Positions 45,487 through 56,996 of a stretch of DNA of 64,000 nt are shown here, piece by piece; positions within the stretch are counted from its first letter, which is position 1; every line of letters starts with the position of its first letter. Origin of the DNA: Erigeron canadensis (Eukaryota > Streptophyta > Magnoliopsida > Asterales > Asteraceae); assembly GCF_010389155.1 (NCBI RefSeq), contig NC_057767.1, positions 21,401,723-21,465,722 of the forward strand, in the 5' to 3' direction. The notes beneath the pieces are model-generated. The model was not told the origin of the DNA, did not search any database, and was given only the letters and a program-made list of their open reading frames with translations. Both the position numbers and the translations under genes were made by a program.

Positions 45487-46605
45487 GGGTAGAAAAATGT
45501 TTAGGTTTAAAAAATGTATCATGATCTCTTGTACCAAAGTTTCGTTACAAACTCTTTTCTCAGATAGACAGTGAATGGGTTAGATGACTAACTTGCAAAT
45601 GCGAATTGATACGGGTCGGGCTTGCAAACATTTCTACTCTATTCTTTTTAAAGTTTATAAACAATATTAGTGTGTTAAACGTTCCTAAAAGGTTATATTA
45701 TTACATAAACAAATTTCCCCTTTTATAGAACTTATACGGGTAGTAATATTAAGTATTTTGGTTCTCTTCGGTTCTGCCAATTCAGAATGTATTAACCCAC
45801 TACGCTACCTACCCGCCCCGCCGATTTTGTCACCCAACTAGCAGCCCACTTTGCCCACTTTGCCACTTTTAAATTACGTCTCAAAGTCATATTTATGATG
45901 GAATAGAGCGAGTTAGTTACTTCACCCTTTCCAAGTTGAGCACCAGTTTTTGGATCAACAGCGACCGATCCAATCACAATAAGATCAACCTTAATTATAT
46001 CATCCAAACCAATGGGTTTTCCATATTTTGCAACCCAACAGAAGTACATACCTCATTCATGGTACTAGAAGTTAAATGATTCGATTCAAGTACAGAAAAA
46101 ACCTGGTCCTTAAACGAGGCTGGGGAGTAAGTAGTTTCTTTCCACCTTTACAAAGAAGAGTAATTTTGTTAACTTCATGAATGACAAAACAACCAACAAC
46201 AACGATACTTAATCCGGCAACAGCCGGGTTTGAGGGAGATAAGATGTAGACAGCCTTATCCCTACCCATTGGTAAAGAGGCTGCTTCTGAAGGACCTCCG
46301 GCCTAGAGCTTTAATCCTTGTAAAAATTCTCGACGGCAAGACGGAGCCAAACCGAAGAGGGAGTAGTCTCGAATGACATAACAACCATCTACCAATATAC
46401 TAAAATACGATGTATTTTTCAATCGACATTATTAATTAATATATCTTTTAAGTATATATCTATCTATGGCGTAAGGGTTACATTGAAAAATTTGGAATAA
46501 GTATGGTAGATATCTAACGAATATATTCAAATTATATATTAATGAAGATCTATAATTTAATTATAATACTTAATTATAACAAAAATCTCTAAGTTAATAA
46601 AGTAC

Positions 46606-46840
46606 TAGCTAATAACCCGGGTTCAATCCGGGCTTATTAATAAAATTACCTCCATATCTAAAAACTATGAGATAGTTTAACCATACTCATAATCTCGAAA
46701 AAGTACACATTATATTTTGAATATACGAGTATGGTACCTGAGCAATGTGGCGACAGTGGTGGTGGAAGCGGTCTAGTGGTGTCGGTGATAGTACTATTGG
46801 TGTTGGTGGCAGTGTCAAGTGGTGTAGGTTCATTTAATTA
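46606..46840 (+). repeat. Dispersed repeat with CCGGGTTCAATCCGGG start and GGTGG-rich part
   Basis: CTAGCTAATAACCCGGG plus 'ttcaatccgggc' is followed by a stretch of ggtggtgg/tggtgtcggt words at 46740-46830. 48128-48230 has the same order (actagcacgatacccgcgca, then ggtggtgg words), and short related starts occur at 50073 and 58822. It is probably one end of a non-autonomous DNA element common in plants; the class is not determined. Confidence 0.5.
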
Positions 46841-48127
46841 GTGAAAAATTTTTTGAAGATAAAATAATTTTTATAAAGGAGTTTAGATATAATTAGCTTA
46901 TTAACCCGCATAATATGTGAATACTTTAAAAATCTATCATGATAAAATTATTTAAATGATGAAAATTTAAAAGACCATGTATTAACTTATAGAGTTTTCA
47001 AAAGAAAATTAAAACTAATTTTTTTTTTTATAGAAAAGGATATCATAAATAACAAAAATGAAATAAATTTAAAGAAGGAAAGTTTAGTATCATGAGTAAA
47101 TTAAATTAAAAAAAAAAAGTTAGATAATTACATTTTAATTTTCATTAATTTGGCTTATGTTAAAAAAAGACATAAATCATTAATCAAATAAAAAATATTT
47201 TAAACTTTAAATATGATGATGTAACAAATCAAAAAGGTAAAAAAGATAAAGTTGATATAAATAAGTGTAATAATGACAAGTAAACATTATTTAAAAAATA
47301 ATGATGTGATAAGAATCTTATTTTTATATAAGAGATATCTACATGATCGCTAATAAGATGACCTTTGTGTTGATCATACAATATTTTTGATATTCGTAAT
47401 ATTTCGAAAGACGACTTATTTTTATATTCCGTATTTGGTTAGTTGTTTTGTAGGTAAAAGCTATGAGTCAAAATGTTTTTATTATCTTCTTTTTTATTAT
47501 TAATTTTTAGTTATATTATATTACTCTGTCTATTATGAAGAGTTCTATTCCAACTAAGTGTCATCCATTCGGGCTGTTTAGTTGAGATTTTCTTTAATAG
47601 GTATTGAGCGTGAGGGACTTTCTAGCGCAGATTCGGTTAAGACAACGTACATAAGCTAGATCCCTGTTGTAAGCAAATAATCTACAGCTTTAATATATAT
47701 ATATATATATATATTAAATTTTTTAAAATATTAAGTTTTATTGTATACAATCATGTGTAAAACTTAACCATAACAAACTTTATATTTTAAAAATTTATTA
47801 AAGTTAAATGTTTTATGACAAAAACATTATAATATGTATATCTAACAAAAAAAATGTTCATAGTATGCTTCTGACTTTAAAATTTATCGGATAAGCACCG
47901 AATGAACGGATAGGCAAATTAACCGTTTATTATGTAAAATGTTAATACCTATTTTGGCATAAACCGACAACTATGATTTTCTATAAAATTCATAAAAACA
48001 CATACTCAATTGAAAATACTACCGAAACACTAAAAATAACTCAAATAAGTTTTTATTTTGTTCTGATAAATTTGAAGCAAAATAAGTAAATGAAATTCTT
48101 ATTAACTTACAGGATGAATATTATAAG

Positions 48128-48235
48128 ATACTAGCACGATACCCGCGCAATACGGTGGTGGTTGTGGCGACAAGGTGTGATGGTGGGGGCGACTGTTGGT
48201 GGTGTAGACGGCGTCGAGTGGTGTAGATAATTGAT
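48128..48235 (+). repeat. Second copy of the CCCGCGCAA / GGTGG dispersed repeat
   Basis: ACTAGCACGATACCCGCGCA is followed by 'ggtggtggttgtggcgac' and 'gtggtgtaga'. The same arrangement is at 46606-46840. Confidence 0.5.
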
Positions 48236-49612
48236 GTAAAGGTAATTGATGTAAAAGGTTAATGGAGATATTTTCGATAACGACTGATATCGTAATTTAA
48301 TCATTTATGGGATTTTAGATAATTTTCCATAACTTTTAAAGAGATTGTTGTTTTAATTATTAAATAGTATAAAAGTATAGATTAATTATATAGGAGAGTT
48401 AAGACTAAGAAATAAGAGTATTTTAGGAGAGGTCAATATACTTTATAAGGAATTATATTATAAATAGATATTATAAATAATTGTCACATTCAATTATATA
48501 AACCTACCCGAATTCAAAGAAAGGTATAATTGTCACATTCTTATTCTTAGCATCCTTTCTTTACTTTCATCATGAGGACATTAGTATAATTAAAACAAAT
48601 CTAAATAAGTAATTCAAACAAACTAAACTGAACATTAAGTGTCAAAAATCTGACTTGCTTTTGAGGTGTATCAGGGTTCACCTTCACACATTGAGCCTCT
48701 ATACTCAACTGGCATATGAATTTTATTCAAAAAATACATAAAAATCAGAAAACTTTCCTTTCAGAACAACTTATACAATAAATCTTAACTTCAATAAGCT
48801 CAGATTCACTAAAAAGGATATAATGAGCATTAAACATATGATCATAACATGCATCTGTCCCTATACATTTCAATGCAGGGGATAGTAAGGTAAATCTACA
48901 TATAACTTGATGAATAGAACCGCATAGATTAACCCCTTGTCCGAAAACTTAATCCACCACTCTATATATACGTTTCAACATAATTGTCTACTCTAATATA
49001 AGGTAGTTATTCATACTACTGGTCTAGAAGTAAAGCATCCTAATATCCTCACAGTATTTGTACATCCCAATTAATGTAACATATCGGGGATGGTCAAGTA
49101 AGATTTCAAAAAACGATCACAAAGATACCCCAGTTAGGCCATGTCAAAAGACTTGCCTTTCTCCATGGGTAAATGAGAACCGCCTCCATATACTCGTTTC
49201 ATATTAATATACTTTTTTTTTTTTTTTTTTTTTAAAGTGAGTTTCATATATTAATATACCAAGTAAAATATTCACCCATAAAAAGAACCTGCACATAAAA
49301 GAACCTGGCACAATTAAGTTAAACAGAACAACCAAATATAGTATGTTTTAAGATTAAATAACCACCATAAAAAGAACCTGCGCATCACTAACTTGAGGAA
49401 ATCCTCCTCCCTTCTTATCACCCAACCAAAAAATGAGACATTACGGCCCACATACACTACCACCACCCTGCTCATTGTGGAAGCGGCATCACACGGGCTA
49501 CTATTTTAGTATATCTTTGGTTATATATGTTAAATCTAGCGTTTTTTTTCCTTTTATGGGTGTGTTAGGTAGTTGTAAACACACTTTTAAAAATCGTCAA
49601 AACAGGTTCGCA

Positions 49613-49737
49613 GAACATCCACATTCATTGACAAAATTTCTATCATGGGGCCAATTAGTAAAGTTTACTGTTTATGAACATCCATATACATTATCAACTT
49701 TTCTATCATGGGCCAATGAGTACAGTTTGCTGTTTAA
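49613..49737 (+). repeat. 63-bp tandem duplication
   Basis: Two adjacent diverged units, 49613-49675 and 49676 to about 49737, both begin GAACATCCA and contain 'tttctatcatgg', 'gccaat' and 'actgttta' or 'gctgttta'. The frame across them stays open, but no protein family is recognised. Confidence 0.8.
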
Positions 49738-51848
49738 TAGGTCTTCTAGATTCTAGAAGAAAATCCATTTGATTCTTTCATGTTAAATACATCAAAGTTA
49801 AAACATGCATTAAACCTACATATCTAATGTTCAAAAAAAAAAAAACCCTACATATCTGAACTTGTCAATGTTAATTACATAGAATCATTTTAAGTTTTTA
49901 ACCACATAATATATTGTGATATTTGCATTAAATAGACACAAATTTTACAGGAATCTATAAAATTTTGAAAACAAGTATAAGAATTATTTTTAAAAAAAAC
50001 ATTTTTTTTATTTTAATCGGTTGTTAAAGCTCTTTACACGTGTCAACATTCGAGCGACAATTTATATTTTATAACTAGGTAATACTCATGCGTTGCACCG
50101 GGCTATCTTATAATAAAGTATTAAACTTTATTTCAAAGGAAAATTTACAAATATATTTAAACCTTATAACATAAACGGAAGGTTTTGAGTATATGCACAT
50201 TGTCATCACCGGATCATGTTAAATTAACAAAGGTTGGGTAAAATTTTTTTAAGGTAGCAGTATACATCTTGCTTTATATGAAGGTCTATAACTATATAAA
50301 TCAAAATCTATAGCTAACTATATCAACACCAATCTTCACAAAAACTTTAACCACCTATTACCAACCTAAATTTTTGAAGGGTCTTGTATAACAATTAAAT
50401 TACCGCATTAACTACATGATCCAGTATATATGTTGATACTTTTTTTAAAAAAGGTATATATATTCATATAGTTGTATGCAATAAAGATAGTTTATCGTGA
50501 CTCTCACCTGATAAAATGCATTTGTGAAGTTCATTAAATTTTAGTATTTAAAAGTCATATGATTCTAACTGTGAGACTATTTCTTTTTACCGGTAACACT
50601 TGATTATATATAATGTATATTTATCCAAATATAATAAATCTTTACAACATTTAAACATGTTAGACCTTGTTTAAAACTATTTACTCAACTTTATCGCTAT
50701 AAAAATTTTGATACAGATAATTAAGAACTTTAGTGTTAAAACAATTGCTAGTTTCTTATTTGCTAATTTTGATATGATAAATAACTGAATATTCTTGAAA
50801 AAGTTATCGAAAAATCGATTGAGCTAGTATAATATACATAAAAAAAGATATTGCCAAGAGTACCATATCTTTCAACTTAAAAATCTTTTTGTTTTATATG
50901 TTTTGTATCATCTTTAAATTTATTGTTTTTTTAACTTTTAGATTTATTTATATATTTTTTTATGAAAATACTTGCATAAGATAAGTATTTTATTTAAAGC
51001 AACATAAACTTACTTTTTTTATACGAATTATTATTTATTTAAACAAATATTATCGTCTATTTTACCTTTTTAATAATTTTAGTATTAGTATTATTATAAT
51101 TTCTAATATTTTAAGTTATATTTAATATAGTAAAACACATTTGTTCTAATCTTATGACCAATTACAACTCTCGATTTCGTAAAATTGACATTTTTTTAGT
51201 AATTATCTTAACGCATGTAAGAAAAATAAAGCATGCAAAATATAGTTTATTATAAAAAACACATATAACATTGTCATATTCTAATTAAAATATTTATGGT
51301 ACTTTTTAACTAAAAATAAAATATTATTTATAAAAGTGTGAAATTAAAATGTAATACACTGTGTAGCAATAAAACAAATAAAATGATAACGACATATTAT
51401 TACTTTTTAATAAAAAAATGTCACAGTAAACAAATTCGATGGACATATTTTTAGAAAATATTTTAAAATAAAACTCAAAGTTTTAATATATAGATCAGTT
51501 TTTTTATTACTAAAATAGTAAACTAAACTCTAAACTATAATAAAACCATATCTTGATAACTTTGTAAGCCCCGTGTATTGAACACAACCTAAAATCTGAT
51601 ATATTTTTAAAAAAAATTATTGACCTAACAATAATTGACCAATCAGAATTCTTAAATTTAAAAAATAAAGTTAATAAACATTTGAATGATTAAGTTATTT
51701 TATTTTTTTTAAAAATGGATCTAGATTAACTATTTATAAGTTCAAATAATTTGGGCCCATATAGTTAATAACTATAAAAAAAAGTCGATAGACATTTTAA
51801 GGAAATATTTCAATATAAAACTTAAAGTTATATATATATATATATGAG

Positions 51849-53069
51849 AGAGATCAAATAAGAAGGTGTCTTAAGGAGAGAAGGGAGAGAAGGTCTTATG
51901 AACCAATCAGAACGTGACATGTGGATTAAAAAAAAACGCGGTGGCATTTTTGTAAATAAATCAAACTTTTGTCAGTCTGGTTCTGGATCAGACTGGGTCT
52001 GGGTCAACATTGTTTGTCAGCTTGGTTGGGTAAGCTTGGTCAGTTTGGTTGGCCAGTTTGGGTTCTGGGTCAGCTTGGGTTCTGATCAGCTTGGTCAGCT
52101 TGGTTGGGTCAGATTAGTCAGCCTGGGTTATGGGTCAGCTTGGTCAGCCTCGGATCTGGGTCAGCCTGGGATCTACATTTGTGTAGATTATGTGTAGTTT
52201 TGTGTCAAGCTGACCCAACCCAAGCTAACCAAGCTGACCCAACCTGACCCAGACCCCAAGCTGACCCAACCCAACCCCAAGCTGATCCAAAACCCTTTAT
52301 CTACATTTGTGTAGATTGTGTCAAGCTGACCCAACCCAAGCTAACCAAGCTGACCCAATCTGACCCAACCTAATCCAGACCCCAAGCTGACCCAATCCAA
52401 CCCCAACCCCAACCTGACCCCAAGCTGACCCAAAACCCATAATCTACATTTGTGTAGATTAATCTACATTTGTGTAGATTGTGTCAACCTGACCCAACCC
52501 AAGCTAACTAAACTGACCCAACCTGACCCAGACCCCAAGCTGACCCAAACCAACCCCAAGCAGACCCAAACCAACTCCAAGCTAACCCAAGCTGACCCCA
52601 AGCTGACCCAATCAGACCCTGACCCCAATCTGATCAAACTGATCATGCTGACCAACCAAGCTAATTAGAACCCAAGCTGACCCAAACCTGACCCAAGCTG
52701 ACCCAACCCAGAACCCAAGCTGAGCCAAAATCCATAATCTACATTGCTGACCCAACCTGAACAGACCCCAACCTGACCCAGACCCAAGCTGACCAAACTG
52801 ATTATGCTGACCAACCAAGTTAACCCAGACCCAAGCTGATCAGAACCCAGGTTGACCAAGCTGACTAAGCTGACCAACCAAGTTGATCAGAACCCAAGCT
52901 GGCCCAGACCTAAGCTGATCGGAACCCAGGCTGATCACTTCAGAAATGTTTGATTTATTTACCAAAATGCCACCACACATTTTTTTCATTTTGACACATG
53001 TCGCGTTCTGATTGGTTAATAGGACCTTCTCTCCCTTCTCTCCTTAAGACACCTTCTTCCAAGATCTCT
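51849..53069. mobile_element. Foldback element with GCTGACCCAA-type array arms
   Basis: Terminal inverted repeats of about 125 bp (51849 to about 51974 and about 52941-53069) start AGAGATC and share AAGAAGGTGTCTTAAGGAG, 'aaccaatcagaacg' and 'gtaaataaatcaaac'. Inside, the left part (to about 52170) is written in TTGGGTCAGC orientation and the right part (52205-52935) in GCTGACCCAA orientation, so the whole 1.2 kb can fold on itself. Between and within them, AATCTACATTTGTGTAGATT-like palindromes occur at 52171, 52299, 52442 and 52462. (TA)n tracts flank both sides. No transposase is present. The long inverted ends recall Mutator-type MITEs, but no duplication can be read in the TA tracts. Confidence 0.8.
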
Positions 53070-53070
53070 A

Positions 53071-53071
<1 letters not shown>

Positions 53072-53103
<32 letters not shown>
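53072..53103. repeat. (TA)n microsatellite
   Basis: This tract lies between the foldback element and the copia LTR, so it hides the target duplications of both. Confidence 0.95.
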
Positions 53104-53108
<5 letters not shown>

Positions 53109-53995
53109 AGTCCCAATCAATAATGTAAATATAATGATGACAAATCTGTATGCAACACTTGTAAGTCTTTTTGGTTCTTATGTAGTAATCTGGGTCAGAT
53201 TATGCTGACACAGCTTGCGATCTGAGAATGACCCAGATTACGCTTCATACTTTGCAATTGTAATATCTTATGGAAGCAAGTGTTGTTCAAGCTGCATCAA
53301 ATGGTGACAGCATTCGATCCAAGTCGAAAAGGAGGATGGAAGATAAAAGATCAAGTTGTTGGTGGAAGACAGCTTGGGATTAGCAGTTAGCTTGGAAACA
53401 CTTAGACAGATTTGCTCTTGACAAACGAGCAATCTGTGTCTGTCAATCAAGTGAAGATTACAACCTGGATTTGTTGATAAAGACGTATGACGTGACAAGG
53501 AAGATTCTTAAAATCTAGGTTGGTGGTTTATTTACATATGCGTGTCCATACTCTCATTGGACGATCAAAATATCGTGCTGCAGGTTTGGGACCACAAGTA
53601 CGATGAAGGCACGTTCTAATATTCCTTTGATCGTCCAACGAAAATCTTATACGAGAGAGACTGAAGCTTTCGCCTATAAAAGCTACAATCCTTGAAGGCA
53701 TATGGGTGACATTCCTATGAATCATTCTTCACTAAAGTTCTCTCTGCTCTTACACACAGCTTAGCCTATGAGAAGACAGCTTGGGCTGCTTCTTTTGAGC
53801 AAGAACTTATTGATTGTTGTTTGTCATTTCAAAGGGTTGTTTAGATATTGTAGGTTATCTTGTTTCCGCAACAACTTTATAATTCTTTGTATAGATTATT
53901 TCTTAATAAAGGATTACATTTGAAAAACGCAATCTGTGTCTAAGAATATTTATTTCTGCTTTACTGTTTTATTGATTCCTACTTTCTATATTATG

Positions 53996-54032
<37 letters not shown>

Positions 54033-54152
54033 TCTCTAAAAATATTTTCTTAAAGTTTAGCTAAGGAAAAACAAAAAGTTGTATTCACCCCCCTCTACAA
54101 CTATTTGTGAACATTATAATTTGGAAATTTGTTACACCTCTGGGACTATACA
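53104..54152 (+). repeat. 5' LTR of the copia element
   Basis: It begins TGTTGAGTCCC and ends GGGACTATACA, near-perfect inverted ends, about 1049 bp including a late (TA)n run at about 53997-54029. A TATA box (TATAAA, 53675) and two 13-bp inverted repeats (53185-53197 with 53229-53241, and 53557-53569 with 53626-53638) lie in the U3 part. Confidence 0.88.
53675..53680 (+). promoter_or_regulatory. TATA box of the copia LTR
   Basis: TATAAA in 'cgcctataaaagctaca', about 480 bp before the LTR end, is the likely core promoter for the element RNA. Confidence 0.65.
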
Positions 54153-54154
54153 AG

Positions 54155-54164
54155 TGGTATCAGA
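54155..54164 (+). other. Primer binding site, initiator tRNA-Met type
   Basis: TGGTATCAGA lies two bases past the LTR end, the usual copia priming site; the match ends after ten bases. Confidence 0.85.
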
Positions 54165-54224
54165 TAAGGGGTTAAGAATTAACTTGACTTGATCCTTGCT
54201 TATTTTCCTTAAGAGTAAAGCATA

Positions 54225-55130
54225 ATGTCATCAGTTGTAGATAATGGTTCCTTTACCCGACCACCCATGTTTGATAAAGATGATTTCAGTGGGTGGAAAG
54301 GTCGTATGTCTTTATTCCTTGAATCCATTGACAACGATATGCCTGACATCCTTGTGGATGGTCCTTATGTGCCAACATCGACTGTAGTGGTTGATGCTGT
54401 GGTCAGGGAAGGTCACCCAACCATTCCTGCCACGGTTAAATCCATAGTTAAGGACAAGGCAGATTGGGGGGATGAGGATAGGAGATTAGCCAACTTGGAT
54501 GTGAAAGCACGAAATTTCATTGTCCAAGCTGTGCCTAAAGACATTTACCATTCTATTAAAATGTGTTCTACAACAAAGAAAATGTGGGGAATATTGACTG
54601 TCATGTTTGAGGGTTGCTCTACCTCCATGGAATCTACCATTACCACTATTACTAGGAGGTATGAGAGATTTTTCTCTTTGAGAAATGAATCCCTGACTGA
54701 CACTCATACTCGCTTTAATGCTTTCGTAAATGATTTAACTTCTGTTGGAATAACTAAGAAAAATGAGGTGTTGAAAAGTAAATTTCTTGATTCTTTACCA
54801 CCTAAATGGAATAACTACATTTCTTCTGTGAAGCTAAGTTCTGTGTATCAAGATCTCGATCTCCCTGGACTTTTTGGTTTACTTCATAACCAAGAATGTT
54901 CAGAAGCTGAGAAATTAATTGCCATGGGTGATTCTTATAGTCAGCCTGCTAGTGCACTTGTTGCATCTATGACTGAACACCCTAGTTCAATTTCTAATGA
55001 GATCATTCCATGCATCAATGAATCTGTTCCTGTGATTTCTAACACTAATCCTGTTTGTTCTAAATCTGATTGTGATGAATCTGATGGTGAGGACTTAGCC
55101 AATGAAGTGGCTTTCTTAGCTGAAGGATAA
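54225..55130 (+). pseudogene. gag: copia gag (N-terminal and capsid part)
   Basis: A 301-codon frame starts 60 nt after the primer site. Motifs of copia-type gag (UBN2 family) are FDKDDFSGWKGRMSLFLES, DVKARNFIVQAVPKDIY, TTKKMWGILTVMFEG, FSLRNESLTDTHTRFNAFV and KSKFLDSLPPKWNNY. It ends at a TAA in an acidic stretch (DGEDLANEVAFLAEG). The zinc knuckle follows in another frame, so a frameshift at about 55130 separates the capsid part from the nucleic-acid-binding part. Confidence 0.88.
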
Positions 55131-56573
55131 GAAGGAGATCATTCAATAAATTCAAAGGAAAAGGTAGAAGTGGGCAAACTGATAAGACCAAGAATTCATT
55201 TGACATGTCCAAGGTCACTTGCTACAAATGTAGTAAACCTGGACACATGGCTGGTGATTGTAAGAAAGTTGAAAAAGATGAGAAGAGTTTGATAGCCAAA
55301 GATTGAGTTGAAAGTGCTACATCCTCTGATGATGAAAAATACAAGGATGCCAAATGCTTTATGGCAAAAGAAGCTACTCAAAAGTTTGCTGAAGATCTTG
55401 TCAAAATTCAACAGCAATTTGAGTCAGCTCACATGGCTTCTTCAAGTCAGGCTGCTCCACCTAAGGTAAAATTTTTTTCCAATCTGTGTGATAATGAAAA
55501 GCTGTCTAGGTTAAATAGACTTGGTGATGAGGTTCTTTTGCAAAAACATTTTAATCAAGAACTGAAAAAGGAAATCTCAATTTTAAAACAAGAAGTCAGC
55601 TCAGAGAATTTCACCATTGAAAAACTTGAATCTGAAATAAAGGCTCAAAAACAATTAAATGCGATTTTGGTCACAGAAGCTAAAACTTCAGAAGAAAAGT
55701 TTTTGAAAATCAAGCACATAATTGAATCATGGTGTACTGTTTCTAAAAGAGTTGCTAAATGTGTTAATGTGCAAATTCCTCATCAAGTTCAAGCTGTTTT
55801 TGATGGTGACTATGATAGAGCTATTGCTATTAGTGAAGTCTGTACCATGGAACCTTGTTATCAGCCTCTTTCACCACCCAAGATATAAACCAAGGGAAAG
55901 AACTCTAAACCAATTATATTGGTTCAGAAGTCTGGTGTTGGGTTTAATGATCTTGAGAAAGTTGGTCAAACCATTGCTGAAACTGTGTCTGAATCTGATA
56001 GGGTAATTGAATTAAAACCTGAGGAAGCTCTTGATTTATCAAAACTGTCAATTACCCAATCTGTGTCAAATTCAAAATTTAAGTCAAACAATGGTGAATC
56101 AAAAAGAAATAAAAGGAAAATTAGAGATTATAGTGTTCCAAAAGAATAGAGCAAAATTCTGAAGAATGTGAAATCTGCTTCAAATGGAAATGTGTTACCA
56201 ACCAAATCTGTGTCTAATCCAAACCACCTCAAATCTGACTCTGACAAAATAATGTCTAAATATGTTGAGTCCAGAAATGGTAAGATTTCTAATGACACTA
56301 ATTTACTTGCAAGTGTGTCTGATTCAAATATTGTTGATCAAAGTTAATTAAGGTCTGAATGTAAAAAATCTGGAATAGGTAAAGGTTTTGTTCAAAAGGA
56401 AACTCTAAATGTTGCAAGAAAGAATTTCAAATCTGGCAAGGGTCAGCTTAAGCAACAATGGGTTTCTAAATGTGATAAGAATATTGGTTCTGTTTCCCAA
56501 TCTGAGTCAGACCCTGTGGTCAGCTCTGGTGAACCCATCCTTGGATGGGTTCCCAAAATGAGCTAATATCTTA
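55131..56573 (+). pseudogene. copia gag zinc knuckle and gag-protease spacer
   Basis: The frame after 55130 reads FNKFKGKGRSGQ and CYKCSKPGHMAGDC, a CX2CX4HX4C knuckle at about 55215-55262. Then comes a frame (55361-55888) rich in Lys, Glu and Leu (LKKEISILKQEVSSENF) that looks coiled-coil, ending FDGDYDRAIAISE. A second frame (55919-56149) and further pieces to about 56560 (SGEPILGWVPKM) lead to the protease. Stops at 55304, 55886, 56147 and about 56345 break it. Confidence 0.7.
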
Positions 56574-56996
56574 TTGAAAATGCAGGGCTATCATAATGCA
56601 CATACCTGGCACTTGGACAGTGGGTGTTCCAAGCATATGACCGGATGTAAGTCCTTGCTATGTAGCTTTAGGACAAGTGTTGGTCCTAGTGTTACATTTG
56701 GAGATGATTCCCAAGGAAGAACAAAAGGATTTGGTATTCTTTCAAATGGTCCCCTTACCTTCAAAAGGGTGTCTTATGTGAATGGTTTGAACCACAATCT
56801 GATAAGTGTGAGTCAATTGTGTGATGCTGGCTATGAAGTAAGATTTCGTTCTGATAAGGGTATAGTTTTGGATTTAGAAGGCAATGTGGTGTTAGTTGCA
56901 AACAGAGATGAGTCTTTATATTCATTTGACATGAGAAATCCAACTGTCACAAAAGAAGTCTACTTCATGTCAAAGACTCAAGATGAGCTAAATTAG
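56574..56996 (+). pseudogene. pol: copia protease region
   Basis: The aspartic protease active site region is seen as HTWHLDSGCSKHMTG (catalytic DSG), followed by FGDDSQGRTKGFGI, VSYVNGLNHNLISVSQLCD and FRSDKGIVLDLEGN, typical of copia pol. A TAG at 56994 interrupts the frame just before the GAG-pre-integrase motif; the same frame continues in the next entry. Confidence 0.88.

Larger units (their letters stand above)
40112..46269 (-). pseudogene. COG0212 / 5-formyltetrahydrofolate cyclo-ligase-like protein, decayed
   Basis: Minus-strand exon remnants follow the C-terminal half of the plant COG0212-like protein: about 46269-45921 ([38 protein letters not shown]), 41227 to about 41170 (GFAELEYGMLRYMGAI), 40672-40549 ([32 protein letters not shown]) and 40267-40112 ([29 protein letters not shown]). 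Relatives of this family are folate-related 5-FCL-like proteins of plastids. Damage: two single-base frame losses in the first remnant, a single-base gain near the C-terminus, an absent segment after MGAI, and no clear acceptor before DEQL. A LINE sits in the intron between 45921 and 41227. Upstream exons were not found. Confidence 0.8.
46270..51848. other. AT-rich spacer with dispersed repeats
   Basis: I see no gene. Contents: CCCGNGCAA-type repeats (46606, 48128, 50073), the AT-rich repeat at 46920-47110 shared with 33.9 kb, (TA)n at about 47690-47713, a T tract at 49208-49234, repeated 'aaaagaacctgc' at 49276-49383, and a 63-bp tandem duplication at 49613. The 107-codon frame at 49433-49756 covers that duplication and has no known motif. 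Confidence 0.6.

Noticed and set aside
51898..52668. QLGWVSLV- and LTQPDPKLTQ-rich frames as a possible repeat protein
   Set aside because: They are read from the degenerate 10-bp arrays of the foldback element; a stop-free frame is expected from such repeats and no family matches.
53185..53241. Possible tRNA or small structured RNA gene
   Set aside because: It is a simple 13-bp inverted repeat within a copia LTR; no cloverleaf or conserved tRNA boxes are seen.
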